Shown one piece after another: positions 7,271 through 15,455 of a stretch of 29,607 nucleotides of DNA. Origin of the DNA: CAWFGW01 sp963815495 (GTDB lineage Bacteria > Bacteroidota > Bacteroidia > Cytophagales > JAAEPT01); NCBI GenBank assembly GCA_963815495.1, contig CAWFGW010000023.1, positions 1 through 29,607 on the forward strand, read 5' to 3'. A program made the translations under genes and the position numbers. Numbering within the stretch: the first letter of the stretch is position 1; the number at the start of each line of letters is the position of its first letter. The notes under the pieces were generated by a model, which did not search any database, was not told the DNA's origin, and worked only from the letters and a program-made list of their open reading frames with translations.

Positions 7271-8022
7271 TGATTATTAGGAAATGTAAAATAAAAACTG
7301 GCACCTTTCCCTAATTCTGACTCTACCCAAATTTTACCACCGTGTTTCAAAATGATTTTTTTTGTGATAGCCAACCCCACACCTTTTCCTATGAAATCCA
7401 GATCCGTATTGAAGCGTTGAAAAACGCCAAATAACGTACTAGCATATTTTAAATCTATACCAACACCGTTATCTGTTATTGAAAAAAGAATTACGTTTTC
7501 ACGCTTTTCTGATTTAATGACTATGGAAGGTGAAGTAACCTTAGATGAGAACTTGATTGCGTTGGAAAGCAAATTCATAAAAACCCGTTTAATCTGATCA
7601 ATGTCGCCACTTATGGGATGTAAATTTTCATTATTTATGTGGATGTTGACACCATTTGGTGGTTGAATTTCGTGTATGATTTTTTCAACGAGTTTCGAAG
7701 TGTTTATTTCTTCTATTAAAAGTTCTTTATTAGCCGTTCTTGAATAGTCAACTAGACCTTGAATATGACTAGTCATTATTTCCACATTTTCTTGAATCAC
7801 TTTAATACAGTGTGTTCCTTCATCATCAAGTGTAGTAAAATAATCTTCTTTTAATATTTGACTAAACCCATTAATGGCTCGAAGTGGGGCCACAAGATCA
7901 TGGGAGATGGAATAAGAAAACAGTTTCATGTCTTCCTTTACCTCATCAATATGCGAGGTAAGGGAGGTAATTTTTTTCTTTAATTCCTCGTTCTCTTTTT
8001 GAAGTGATAAATCTCCTGACAT
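7255..8022 (-). CDS. Sensor histidine kinase without an obvious sensing domain
   Basis: The 255-residue protein opens with a short coiled coil (about residues 5-30), followed directly by a dimerisation/phosphoacceptor helix with His41 in SISHDLVAPLR. The ATPase domain has NLLSNAIKFS (N box), DNGVGID (G1), FQRFNTDLDFIGKGVGLAI (F/G2) and a C-terminal GKGASFYFTFP. There is no transmembrane segment, PAS or GAF domain, so it is cytosolic and may take its signal from another protein. It starts 3 bp after the single-domain response regulator stops, as the last gene of a four-gene minus-strand operon. The natural reading is that it phosphorylates, or is controlled by, that regulator. The signal is unknown. 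Confidence 0.9.
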   Translation of the reverse strand: MSGDLSLQKENEELKKKITSLTSHIDEVKEDMKLFSYSISHDLVAPLRAINGFSQILKEDYFTTLDDEGTHCIKVIQENVEIMTSHIQGLVDYSRTANKELLIEEINTSKLVEKIIHEIQPPNGVNIHINNENLHPISGDIDQIKRVFMNLLSNAIKFSSKVTSPSIVIKSEKRENVILFSITDNGVGIDLKYASTLFGVFQRFNTDLDFIGKGVGLAITKKIILKHGGKIWVESELGKGASFYFTFPNNQTLQK

Positions 8023-8025
8023 GGG

Positions 8026-8445
8026 TTAGCTAGTAAAATATTTGTCTATAATGTCATCTAACATTTCTTTAGTAAGGGGTTTTGTTTTAAAGTCTTTTAG
8101 TGGGATAGGAGAAAGAGATTTAGCTTTATCCAAATCATCGGGGTTGTCGGAAGTCGTTAACATGATAACGATGACTTTTCCTTTTAGATGTTCATCTAAT
8201 TGATTGTATTCTTCTAAAAAATCCCAGCCATTCATTTCAGGCATATTTATGTCTAAAAAAATTAAGTCAGGGGGAGTTGATAGGTTGTCTTTAGAAGTAT
8301 TTTTTAAGAAATGTAGCGCTTCATTACCAGATTGTTTGATAATGACTTCTTTACAGATGTTAGATTTTGAAATTATTCGTTGATGATAAAAATTATCGTT
8401 AGCATTATCATCAATGAGCATAACGTGGTTCAATGATTTTTTCAT
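8026..8445 (-). CDS. Single-domain response regulator, Rcp1-like
   Basis: The protein is a lone receiver domain of 139 residues with no output domain. It has the acidic pocket Asp12/Asp13 (MLIDDN), the phosphoacceptor Asp65 in LIFLDINMPEMNGW, the switch Thr in MLTTSDNP and the Lys in FKTKPLTKE. The extended loop between the second and third strands and the NPDDLDKA signature fit the group found beside phytochrome-type kinases in cyanobacteria (Rcp1) and widely in Bacteroidota. A longer frame starts at 8508, but the ATG at 8445 is preferred: it gives a normal receiver N-terminus and overlaps the upstream kinase stop as TAATG. It probably relays phosphate between the flanking kinases or controls a partner protein. 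Confidence 0.92.
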   Translation of the reverse strand: MKKSLNHVMLIDDNANDNFYHQRIISKSNICKEVIIKQSGNEALHFLKNTSKDNLSTPPDLIFLDINMPEMNGWDFLEEYNQLDEHLKGKVIVIMLTTSDNPDDLDKAKSLSPIPLKDFKTKPLTKEMLDDIIDKYFTS

Positions 8446-9527
8446 TAGACTAAATTTGCAAGAGTGAAATAAAAGGTACTCCCTGTACCTAGTTTTGATT
8501 TGATCCAAATGGTACCCGAATGTAATTCAACAATTCGTTTACAATTAGCGAGCCCAATGCCATAACCATTTATTTGACTACTGACATTTACCCGTTGGAA
8601 TATATTAAAGACACGATCATAATTTTTAGCATCAATGCCTATTCCATTGTCTTTGATGTAAAATCGTAAATAATCACCTTCTTTTTTCCAACCAATTTTT
8701 ATTTCAGGAGGTATTTGGTCTTTTGAAAATTTAATACTGTTTCCGACAAGGTTTTGTAACAATTGTCGTAGCTCAACATCATACCCGCGAAGTATTGGGA
8801 ACGTACCTACAAATGTAATTTTTGCCTTTTTTTTAGTTATGAGGTTTTCTAAATCGGAAATCACATCATTATAAACATCCTTAAAGTCAATCAAGGTTTT
8901 TTCTTTGCCTTTTCCAAGGCGGGAATAATCAAGAAGAGAGCGAACTAATTCACTCATTCGCTTAGAAGCTAGGCTAATTGTATCTAGATAATGATGTGCT
9001 TGTGTATCAAGATTGGTCGAATAGTCTTCTTTCAGGATTTCAATAAAATTTGAAATAGTGCGTAAGGGTTCTTGTAAATCATGAGAGGCAATATAAGCAA
9101 AATGTTCAAGCTGTTTAATTTGCATTTCCTTGGCTTGTTGTGCTTTGTTGCTTTCAGTTAAATCTTTTGTCAGTTTCCCGTACCCAATAATTTCCCCTGC
9201 TTCATTATGAATAGGGGTTATAGTAACATCTGCCCAAAAAGAACTACCATTTTTTTTTATTCGCCAACCGATGTCTGTCGCTTTACCTTCTTTTTTAGCA
9301 AGCGATAACAACATTTGAGGTTTAGAATTTTCTCTATCTGTAGGAGTATAAAAAATAGAAAAATGCTTTCCAATAATTTCTTCTTGAGTGTATCCTTTTA
9401 TTTTTTTAGCCCCAGTGTTCCAATGTTTTACATTTCCTTTTTTATCGAGAAGGATGATTGCATAATCCTGCACCTCGTCAATCATTTTTATTAAGTTTTC
9501 ATAGGTACTGTTACTAGCTGGCTTCAT
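8445..9527 (-). CDS. PAS-domain sensor histidine kinase
   Basis: The 360-residue cytosolic kinase has an N-terminal PAS domain (about residues 12-125: AIILLDKKGNVKHWNTGA, GYTQEEIIGKHF, GYGKLTKDLTE). A short linker leads to the phosphoacceptor helix with His149 in IASHDLQEPLR. The ATPase domain has NLVGNSIKFS, DNGIGID, FNIFQRVN and GYGIGLA. No transmembrane segments are visible, so the PAS domain probably senses an intracellular signal or cofactor; no heme- or flavin-binding residues can be assigned. Its stop codon overlaps the start of the single-domain response regulator (TAATG), implying coupled translation. It lies 31 bp downstream of the phosphatase gene in the same operon. Confidence 0.92.
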   Translation of the reverse strand: MKPASNSTYENLIKMIDEVQDYAIILLDKKGNVKHWNTGAKKIKGYTQEEIIGKHFSIFYTPTDRENSKPQMLLSLAKKEGKATDIGWRIKKNGSSFWADVTITPIHNEAGEIIGYGKLTKDLTESNKAQQAKEMQIKQLEHFAYIASHDLQEPLRTISNFIEILKEDYSTNLDTQAHHYLDTISLASKRMSELVRSLLDYSRLGKGKEKTLIDFKDVYNDVISDLENLITKKKAKITFVGTFPILRGYDVELRQLLQNLVGNSIKFSKDQIPPEIKIGWKKEGDYLRFYIKDNGIGIDAKNYDRVFNIFQRVNVSSQINGYGIGLANCKRIVELHSGTIWIKSKLGTGSTFYFTLANLV

Positions 9528-9558
9528 TTTAAAGGATTAAAAGAAAAATTTTAAAAGC

Positions 9559-10710
9559 TTAAATTTTAATACCTAAAACAAGTATGTCATCCGTTTGATC
9601 AAGATTACCTTTCCACTCATTTAGCGTACGATGTAAAGCTTTTTTCTGTTCTTCCATATCAAGGTTTAGAATTGATAATAACAATTTATGAAAACGAGCA
9701 CGCATAAATTTTTTGTCAGTGGATTCGCCAAATTGATCGATATAACCATCTGAAAAGAGGTAGAGAATATCTTTATGTTCTAACTTGATTGTATTATTCT
9801 TAAAGTCGCGGTGATTATTATACTGACCTAATGTAAATCTATCAGCGTTAATTTCAATTAATTTACCCTTTCTAGCAATAACTAATTTAATATATGTGCC
9901 CGCATATTGTAACTCCATTTTTTTGAAGTTCATAGAACACAAACCTATATCCATCCCATTTTGGTTGGTGTTATCGTCACAATTATCACTAAAGGTTACC
10001 AACAACTCTTTGTTCAGTTCATCTAAAATTGCCGCAGGTTGATATATGTTTTTTTCCCTTACCGCTTGATTTAACAAATTGTTAGCAACAATTGTCATAA
10101 AGGCACCAGGTACTCCATGACCGGTACAATCAACGGCAGCAAAAAGGAGTTTATCACCCACTTTATTTATCCAAAAAAAATCACCACTAACAATGTCTTT
10201 CGCTTTATTAAAAATGAAAGAATTTGGAAAACATGTTTTAAAAGATTCTATTGTTGTTAATAAAGAAGTCTGAATAAGTTTAGCATATCGAATGCTTTCT
10301 GTTAAACGGCTATGCAGTGTCTTAATAAGCTCTTTTTCTTGTGATAATTCCTTTTTAGAATAAGCGTTTATTATCGCAGATGGAAGTCTGGTCAAACTTT
10401 TTTTAAGTATGTAATCATTAGCACCAGCTTTCATGCATTCAATAGCAAACTCTTCCGAAACTGTCCCAGTAACTAGAATAAAAGGGATTTCATAATCAAC
10501 TTCTCTTACAATTTGTAAGGCTTCCATGGAGCTAAATTCGTGCAAAGAATGATCAGAAAGGATGATATCTGGCTTGTTGTATTTAAATTGATTAATAAAT
10601 TCTGTTTTTGTCTGTACGGTTTTTAGGGTATAATCAAGATTAGATTTTTCTAAAACCCTTGTTAACAATTGAACATCGTAAACATTATCCTCAATCAAAA
10701 GTATATTCAT
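9559..10710 (-). CDS. Response regulator with SpoIIE/RsbU-type PP2C phosphatase output
   Basis: An N-terminal receiver domain (ILLIEDN, phosphoacceptor in IILSDHSLHE, LVTGTVSEEF, Lys in YILKKSLT) is joined by a short helical linker to a SpoIIE-type serine phosphatase domain. Metal-site motifs are visible: DIVSGDFFW, AVDCTGHGVPGAFM, LFSDGYIDQFG and a terminal TDDILVLG. Such proteins dephosphorylate anti-anti-sigma factors in partner-switching stress pathways. No rsbV, rsbW or sigma gene lies nearby, so the target is unknown. The frame is open to 10746, but the ATG at 10710 begins directly at the receiver domain (MNILLIEDN) and has GGAAAGG just upstream, so it is preferred. This is the first gene of the four-gene signalling operon. 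Confidence 0.9.
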   Translation of the reverse strand: MNILLIEDNVYDVQLLTRVLEKSNLDYTLKTVQTKTEFINQFKYNKPDIILSDHSLHEFSSMEALQIVREVDYEIPFILVTGTVSEEFAIECMKAGANDYILKKSLTRLPSAIINAYSKKELSQEKELIKTLHSRLTESIRYAKLIQTSLLTTIESFKTCFPNSFIFNKAKDIVSGDFFWINKVGDKLLFAAVDCTGHGVPGAFMTIVANNLLNQAVREKNIYQPAAILDELNKELLVTFSDNCDDNTNQNGMDIGLCSMNFKKMELQYAGTYIKLVIARKGKLIEINADRFTLGQYNNHRDFKNNTIKLEHKDILYLFSDGYIDQFGESTDKKFMRARFHKLLLSILNLDMEEQKKALHRTLNEWKGNLDQTDDILVLGIKI

Positions 10711-10938
10711 TGACCTTTCCATATTGTTAAAAGCAGAAATCATCAAAAAGAGTTATAAAAACATGAACTCTTACAATTTAAAATAAAACCTGTGTTAATA
10801 AAAGATAATACTAATTAATAACACGTTCTCTTTGTTTAACGTTTATCCAATATAATATTGACATCAATAATTTTTATGCAAAGAGTATTAATCTAGCAGA
10901 GGGTTTGTATTTTTATATTCATAATAGCCTATTAAGAC

Positions 10939-11304
10939 ATGTTAGAAAACGAAGAACCAAATTTAATACATATTCAAAACCTCATTGCTGTTGCCTATGC
11001 AGATGGCAACATTGATGAAGATGAAGAAGAGTTTTTATTTGATATGGCTGAAGATTATGGCATATCAAAAGGAACTGTTAAAGGGTTATTAAAAAATGCG
11101 GATAAACTACATTTTTTGGTTCCAGAAGACCCCATCGATAGAGAAGAACAATTAGTTAACATAATTTTTATGTCTATGTTAGATGGTGAGTTTCATGATA
11201 ATGAATACGCTCTCTGTTTAGATGTGGCTAAAAAATTGGAATTGACTGAGAAAGATTTGAATGAGGCCATTACTTTGACAAAGAAATTGTGGGAAGAAGC
11301 CTAA
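10939..11304 (+). CDS. TerB-like helical protein
   Basis: The 121-residue, acidic, all-helical protein contains two TerB-type repeats: IAVAYADGNIDEDEEEFL at about 12-29, and a second IIFMSMLDGEFHDNE at about 73-87, both with the small-Asp-Gly plus acidic pattern seen in tellurite-resistance TerB and DjlA-like domains. These domains are thought to bind metal or act as membrane-associated scaffolds; many Bacteroidota carry stand-alone copies without tellurite genes, and none are present here. There is no signal peptide. It is transcribed away from the signalling operon across a 192-bp region with no promoter I can firmly assign. Its end overlaps by 16 bp the start of the pseudogene that follows. 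Confidence 0.75.
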   Translation: MLENEEPNLIHIQNLIAVAYADGNIDEDEEEFLFDMAEDYGISKGTVKGLLKNADKLHFLVPEDPIDREEQLVNIIFMSMLDGEFHDNEYALCLDVAKKLELTEKDLNEAITLTKKLWEEA

Positions 11305-12036
11305 GAACAATCTTTGTTTTTCTCCCCCTATTATTTTCCTGTAATTTGGAGATTAAAGAACCTCTTGAAGAGATAGAAAAACAATGTACCATTTATGTTC
11401 ATCGAGTAAATACCATTGAAAAGGCGGAGTCCTTAGTGAAAGAATATAAGGGAATTGAAACGGACATAATTTTTGATTCAAATAATAACCGGTTCTATGT
11501 AAAACATGATATGGGGGATGATACTAGAGAACTATATTTGGATGAGTTACTTGAAGCAATAAAGAATATCCTGTTACCAAAATTTGGTTTGATTTTAAAA
11601 ATTTAGATAATAGTTCTGTTGAAGCTGTAATACATCTCTTTAAAGACTTGGATATAAGATATCAATTAAAAGACCGCAATATTTATTGAGTCATGGAATT
11701 ATATACGATTAAAATCATTTAGTGAGACGGGTTTTAAAACAAGCTGCTGAACACCACGATTAAATCAAAACAAAGACACATTGAAAGTTGTTAAAGAAGT
11801 AAAGGATATATTAATTAAATGCCAATTTAATGCATTTCTAGTCATTATTGTATGTATGAAGTATTCAATAAATATTTTTCCAGAATATCATCATCATTAT
11901 TGTTTTGAAAAAGGTTGCGATGAAAATAAAAAAAGAATGTAGTAGTTCTAGTACAAAAGTAATTTTAAAAGACATAAATCAAATTCTACAATCCGAATAT
12001 CTTTTTAAGAAAGAGGCGGGTAATAGTGAAAGGTAG
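11289..12036 (+). pseudogene. Decayed GDPD/FAM151-like lipoprotein gene, paralogue of the next gene
   Basis: The GTG at 11289 opens a lipoprotein signal (VFLPLLFSC) and a stretch matching the intact neighbour: VHRVNTIEKAESLV, KGIETDIIFD, RFYVKHDMGD. After LLPK a one-base loss shifts the frame and a stop follows at 11604-11606. In the other frames similarity continues: WFDFKNL near 11590, then a second shift near 11680 to ESWNYIRLKSFSETGFKTSC, an in-frame TGA where the intact copy has Trp, and TPRLNQNKDTLKVVKEVKD, CQFNAF aligning with the neighbour's FQFNAL. A further shift lies near 11935, where VVVLV may match the neighbour's KILLVDD. At least three disabling changes make it a true pseudogene. 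The 3' limit is approximate. Confidence 0.85.
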
Positions 12037-12081
12037 TGAGTGATTTTAAATGATACACTAAAAATTTAATAGTTTAAAAAT

Positions 12082-12813
12082 ATGTTCAATAAAAATCAAT
12101 TTTTACTTCCCCTAGCGTTGATTTTATGTTGTTGTTGTAACCCTAAACCACAACCATCTTTAAATCCCTTTATTGACAAGTTTCAAGTTTTTATGCATCG
12201 GGTAAATGATCCCTACGAAGCACTTTTATTACTACCTCATTATACAGGTTTAGAGTTAGATGTTTTTTTTGATTATACCAACCAATGTTTTATTGTTAAA
12301 CATGATGAAGATGGTGAGTCAACATTGACTCTAGAAAATTATTTTACGGTTTGTCAGGGATATCCAAACGCTAAGTATTGGATTGATTTTAAAAACCTTA
12401 AAAAAATTCATTCTTTAGCACCCATTTCACGCTTAAATTATTTAAACGCAAAGTTTAATTTAAAAAACAGAATAATTATAGAATCAAAAGACGCAGAAAA
12501 ATTACATAACATTGGAAGAGAAGGTTATTTTACTTCTTATTGGATAACACCTCCCTCAAAAACAGACACCAAGGCGGCAGTTAGCAGAGTCAAAAACGAT
12601 TTAGCTAATTTTCAATTTAATGCGTTATCTGGAAATGAAAAAATAGCTTCATTTTTTCAAACATATTTTAGCGACTACACGCATCATTACTGGACCTCAA
12701 AAAAAACCGATGAAATAACGAGTATTTATCAAGCCCAAAAAGATGAAAAATGTAAAATTTTACTTGTTGACGATCGAGAAGTTTTTCAAAAAGTTACAAT
12801 CCCCAAGCTGTAA
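12082..12813 (+). CDS. Predicted lipoprotein with a GDPD/FAM151-like phosphodiesterase fold
   Basis: The 243-residue protein starts with a lipoprotein signal whose lipobox is LILC with the acylated Cys16, followed by three more cysteines. The mature part has MHRVN (His39, Arg40), LELDVFFD (Glu58, Asp60), IVKHDEDG (His74, Asp75) and YWIDFKNL (Asp102, Lys104). This spacing recalls the H-R, E-x-D, H-D catalytic framework of glycerophosphodiester phosphodiesterases and the related FAM151 family, both PLC-like TIM barrels. The protein is shorter than a usual GDPD, so activity is unproven. A decayed paralogue lies just upstream. Its last 20 bases overlap the convergent yjbQ gene. Lying next to a phosphate locus, a role in phosphodiester scavenging is tempting, but no Pho box was seen before it. 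Confidence 0.7.
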   Translation: MFNKNQFLLPLALILCCCCNPKPQPSLNPFIDKFQVFMHRVNDPYEALLLLPHYTGLELDVFFDYTNQCFIVKHDEDGESTLTLENYFTVCQGYPNAKYWIDFKNLKKIHSLAPISRLNYLNAKFNLKNRIIIESKDAEKLHNIGREGYFTSYWITPPSKTDTKAAVSRVKNDLANFQFNALSGNEKIASFFQTYFSDYTHHYWTSKKTDEITSIYQAQKDEKCKILLVDDREVFQKVTIPKL

Positions 12814-13216
12814 CGATTAGTTTTCTTCTTCCTCCATGGTTTCGGTGCTCACATAAGTAAATGCCTTGCCATACACCTAAATTCATTTTCCCCTTGGTTA
12901 TGGGGATATTGATAGAGGCTCCAATTTGAACCGCTTTAATATGAGCGGGCATATCGTCACTTCCCTCTAACGTGTGTTTAAAGTAAGATTCGTTTTCTGG
13001 AATATATTTATTGAAGTAAGCTTCCAAATCCTGTCGGACACTGGGATCAGCATTTTCATTAATTGCTAAACTAGCTGAGGTGTGTTGTATAAATATATTA
13101 AGCATCCCGGTGTTGATGTGCTTTAAAAAATTGAGATGATTTAATATATCGTCATGCACCAAGTGAAAACCTCTGTTGCGAGGGGCAAGAGAAAATGCTA
13201 TCTGATGAAAGTTCAT
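12794..13216 (-). CDS. yjbQ: YjbQ/UPF0047 family protein
   Basis: The 140-residue single-domain protein matches the YjbQ family nearly end to end: IQHTSASLAINENADPSV, then HTLEGSDDMPAHIKA, then GASINIPI and LGVWQGIYLCEHRNHGGRR. The conserved histidines and acidic residues form a metal-type site. Family members have been described as having weak thiamine-phosphate synthase activity, but the physiological role is not settled. It starts 9 bp after phoB ends on the same strand, so the two are probably co-transcribed. That hints at regulation by phosphate but does not prove it. Its 3' end overlaps the convergent lipoprotein gene by 20 bp. Confidence 0.93.
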   Translation of the reverse strand: MNFHQIAFSLAPRNRGFHLVHDDILNHLNFLKHINTGMLNIFIQHTSASLAINENADPSVRQDLEAYFNKYIPENESYFKHTLEGSDDMPAHIKAVQIGASINIPITKGKMNLGVWQGIYLCEHRNHGGRRKLIVTAWGL

Positions 13217-13225
13217 GGGATTAAA

Positions 13226-13909
13226 TTAAGCAATCACAAATTTATACCCTACACCTTTTATTGTAGCAATAACGTCTTCCCCAATCTTTTCACGTAATTT
13301 TCTTATGTGAACATCAATGGTTCTATCGCCAACAATCACATCCGCATCCCAAATCCTATTAAAAATTTCTTCTCTCGTAAACACCTTTCCTGGTTTTGAA
13401 GCGAGGAGATGAAACAGTTCAAATTCTTTTTTGACTAAAGTAATAGGCTCGTAATTTTTTGTAACGGTATATTGGTCTTTGTTGATCACAAATTGTCCTA
13501 CCACTAAATCCGAACTTTCTTCCTCATTTCTGAAAGCACGTTTTAATAATGCTTTGATGCGGGTAACTAATACTTTTGGTTTAATTGGTTTAGACATAAA
13601 GTCATCACCACCAGCTTCATAACAAGTGATTTGTGAAAAATCATCGTCACGAGCAGTAAGGAACGTAATTATGGTGTTTTTAAAATCAGAAAGTTCACGC
13701 AGTTCAGCACATACGTCTACACCGCTCATTTTAGGCATCATCACATCCAGAATCAATAAGGTTGGGTGTGTTTTTTTGGCTTTAGCTAATGCATCTTCAC
13801 CATCAACAGCAGTAACTACGGTGTATCCTTCTTTTACGAGGTTATATTCTAAGATATCACGGATGTCTTCTTCGTCATCAGCAACGAGTATGGTAACTAA
13901 ATTATTCAT
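13226..13909 (-). CDS. phoB: PhoB-type response regulator (OmpR/PhoB family)
   Basis: The 227-residue regulator has a receiver domain with Asp11/Asp12, phosphoacceptor Asp55 in LLILDVMMPKMSG, Thr85 and Lys107. A C-terminal winged-helix domain follows, with LVKKEFELFHLLASKPGKVF, the recognition helix around DRTIDVHIRKLREKI and the wing IKGVGYKF. It is divergent from the first phosphate porin gene and next to the pst operon, with candidate Pho boxes in between, so phosphate-starvation control is the natural assignment. No phoR-like sensor kinase is in the locus; the gene is followed by yjbQ instead. PhoR is normally needed to phosphorylate it and would have to lie elsewhere. An OmpR-family regulator of another response is the alternative. 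Confidence 0.88.
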   Translation of the reverse strand: MNNLVTILVADDEEDIRDILEYNLVKEGYTVVTAVDGEDALAKAKKTHPTLLILDVMMPKMSGVDVCAELRELSDFKNTIITFLTARDDDFSQITCYEAGGDDFMSKPIKPKVLVTRIKALLKRAFRNEEESSDLVVGQFVINKDQYTVTKNYEPITLVKKEFELFHLLASKPGKVFTREEIFNRIWDADVIVGDRTIDVHIRKLREKIGEDVIATIKGVGYKFVIA

Positions 13910-13946
13910 TAATAAATTATCACGGAATGATTAATAAAAACCCTAA

Positions 13947-14006
13947 TGTTAAGCCAGTGTTAATTAAATTAGGCTAAACATTATCTAAATGTTAACGCGC
14001 GGTTAA
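13947..14006. promoter_or_regulatory. Two Pho-box-like direct repeats between phoB and the first porin
   Basis: TGTTAA occurs at 13947 and 13958 (11-bp spacing), and TGTTAA at 13990 is followed by GGTTAA at 14001 (again 11 bp). An 11-bp period is what tandem PhoB binding requires in other bacteria. The position between the divergent phoB and porin genes would allow control of both. Confidence 0.55.
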
Positions 14007-14100
14007 ACTTCTATCAAGTTACTCAAAATAGTTTTTTTCTTCGACTTCACGCCAAATATTTGCCTCGTCAAATCACAAATGAACAAAAAAAATTACAACA

Positions 14101-15276
14101 GTGAAGAACAAAATTTCCATTTCGACCTTATTATTATTCTTAAGTGTTACTGCATTCGCTCAAACGATTCCTACTACAAAATTTGGAAAAGGCATCAACT
14201 TTATGGCGGCAGATTCGTCCATGACTATGAAGCTGCAATACCGGATGCAAAATTTGTTTGAGGTCGGGTACAATGGTGATAATGAGCAAACATCTGTAAC
14301 CGCTCAAGTGAGAAGGTCACGATTAAAATTTAGTGGTTATGCCTATTCCCCAAAATTAACTTACAAAGCTGAGTTGGGTTTAACAAGCAGAGATATAAGT
14401 ACAGGAAGTGAAGATGGAAGAACTGGGGGGGCATCACGGATTATATTGGATGCGGTATTAAAATATGAATTTGTGAAAGGGTGGCAAGTTTGGGTAGGGC
14501 AAACGAAACTTCCTGGTAATAGAGAACGTGTGGTTTCTTCTGCTGACTTACAGTTTGTTGATCGGTCAAGGTTAAACAGTCGTTTTAATATAGACCGTGA
14601 TATGGGAGTTCAATTACATGGTAAAATTAGTTCTGGATCATTTATCATAAAACCAAAATTCGCTTTTTCAATGGGCGAAGGGAGGTCTGTTTCTCAACCC
14701 AATGAAGGAGGATTTTGTTATACTGGACGAGTTGATTTTTTACCGTTAGGTGAATTTGAAGGCAAAAAAGGTGATTATGTTTTGTCGGACTTAAAAAGAC
14801 AGGCTTCGCCAAAAATCGCAATAGGAATTACATATAACTTGAATGATGATGCCGTGCGTCAGCAAGGTCAATTGGGTTCATACGTTATTGATGATAGCAC
14901 AGGAGAATATATCAACAACACGCTTAATCATTTCGAAGCCGATATGATTTTTAAATATCAAGGAATATCAGCATTGGTAGAGTGGGCAAAAACTTCTGGA
15001 GAATCTGGGGTAGCTGGATTTAGAACTGGAGATGGTTTTAATGCGCAAATAGGTTATTTGTTTGAGAACAACTTTGAAATTGCTGGGCGTTACACCACAA
15101 TCTCACCCGATGAAACTATTTCAAGAATTAATGATGAAACACATTATACCTTGGGTGTGTCTAAATATATTGTAGATCATAAGTTAAAAATACAATCAGA
15201 TTTTTCAATGGTTGATTTAGCTAACTCAGATGATTTGAATTACTTATATAGACTTCAATTTGAAATGCAATTGTAG
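14101..15276 (+). CDS. Phosphate-selective porin, OprO/OprP family (first copy)
   Basis: The 391-residue outer-membrane beta-barrel protein has a signal peptide ending AFA just before QTIPTTKFGKG. The body shows alternating, aromatic-rich strands, e.g. ADSSMTMKLQYRMQNLFEV, RRSRLKFSGYAYSPKLTYKAE (interrupted by turns), WVGQTKLPGNRERV and RFNIDRDMGVQLHG, and a C-terminal strand YRLQFEMQL. This layout is characteristic of phosphate-selective porins O and P. It should pass phosphate or polyphosphate across the outer membrane. The GTG at 14101 is chosen because it places a normal signal peptide; the second copy also uses GTG. Two Pho-box-like repeats precede it and a strong terminator follows. The specificity for phosphate is inferred from the locus. 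Confidence 0.88.
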   Translation: MKNKISISTLLLFLSVTAFAQTIPTTKFGKGINFMAADSSMTMKLQYRMQNLFEVGYNGDNEQTSVTAQVRRSRLKFSGYAYSPKLTYKAELGLTSRDISTGSEDGRTGGASRIILDAVLKYEFVKGWQVWVGQTKLPGNRERVVSSADLQFVDRSRLNSRFNIDRDMGVQLHGKISSGSFIIKPKFAFSMGEGRSVSQPNEGGFCYTGRVDFLPLGEFEGKKGDYVLSDLKRQASPKIAIGITYNLNDDAVRQQGQLGSYVIDDSTGEYINNTLNHFEADMIFKYQGISALVEWAKTSGESGVAGFRTGDGFNAQIGYLFENNFEIAGRYTTISPDETISRINDETHYTLGVSKYIVDHKLKIQSDFSMVDLANSDDLNYLYRLQFEMQL

Positions 15277-15303
15277 TTAATTTATAACTTGAATAAACAT
15301 AAT

Positions 15304-15333
15304 CTTCGTTGTTTTAAACAACGAAGGTTTTTT
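15304..15333 (+). terminator. Intrinsic terminator after the first porin
   Basis: CTTCGTTG (15304-15311) pairs with CAACGAAG (15319-15326) around a 7-nt A/T loop, followed by GTTTTTT. It separates the first porin from the second, so the copies are separately transcribed. Confidence 0.85.
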
Positions 15334-15340
15334 GTTTCAA

Positions 15341-15388
15341 TGTTAACTTAATGTTAACCACAGAGGCTTAGTATTAAGTTTTTGTTAA
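15341..15388. promoter_or_regulatory. Pho-box-like direct repeats upstream of the second porin
   Basis: TGTTAA at 15341 and 15352, then TATTAA at 15372 and TGTTAA at 15383: two pairs, each spaced 11 bp. A possible promoter follows, with TTTG at 15407-15410 and CATCTTTG at 15427-15434, resembling the Bacteroidota TTTG / TAnnTTTG arrangement. Confidence 0.6.
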
Positions 15389-15455
15389 TCAATGCAACGC
15401 CTATTTTTTGTTACTTCTTTGTCATTCATCTTTGCGGAAATATTACAATACCCAC

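Noticed and set aside
10792..10825. A Pho box in the region between the signalling operon and the TerB-like gene (TGTGTTAA ... TAACAC).
   Set aside because: The 11-bp neighbours of TGTTAA do not match the hexamer and no phosphate gene follows; probably AT-rich chance.
10939..11304. A tellurite-resistance operon.
   Set aside because: Only one TerB-like domain is present; no other ter genes are nearby.
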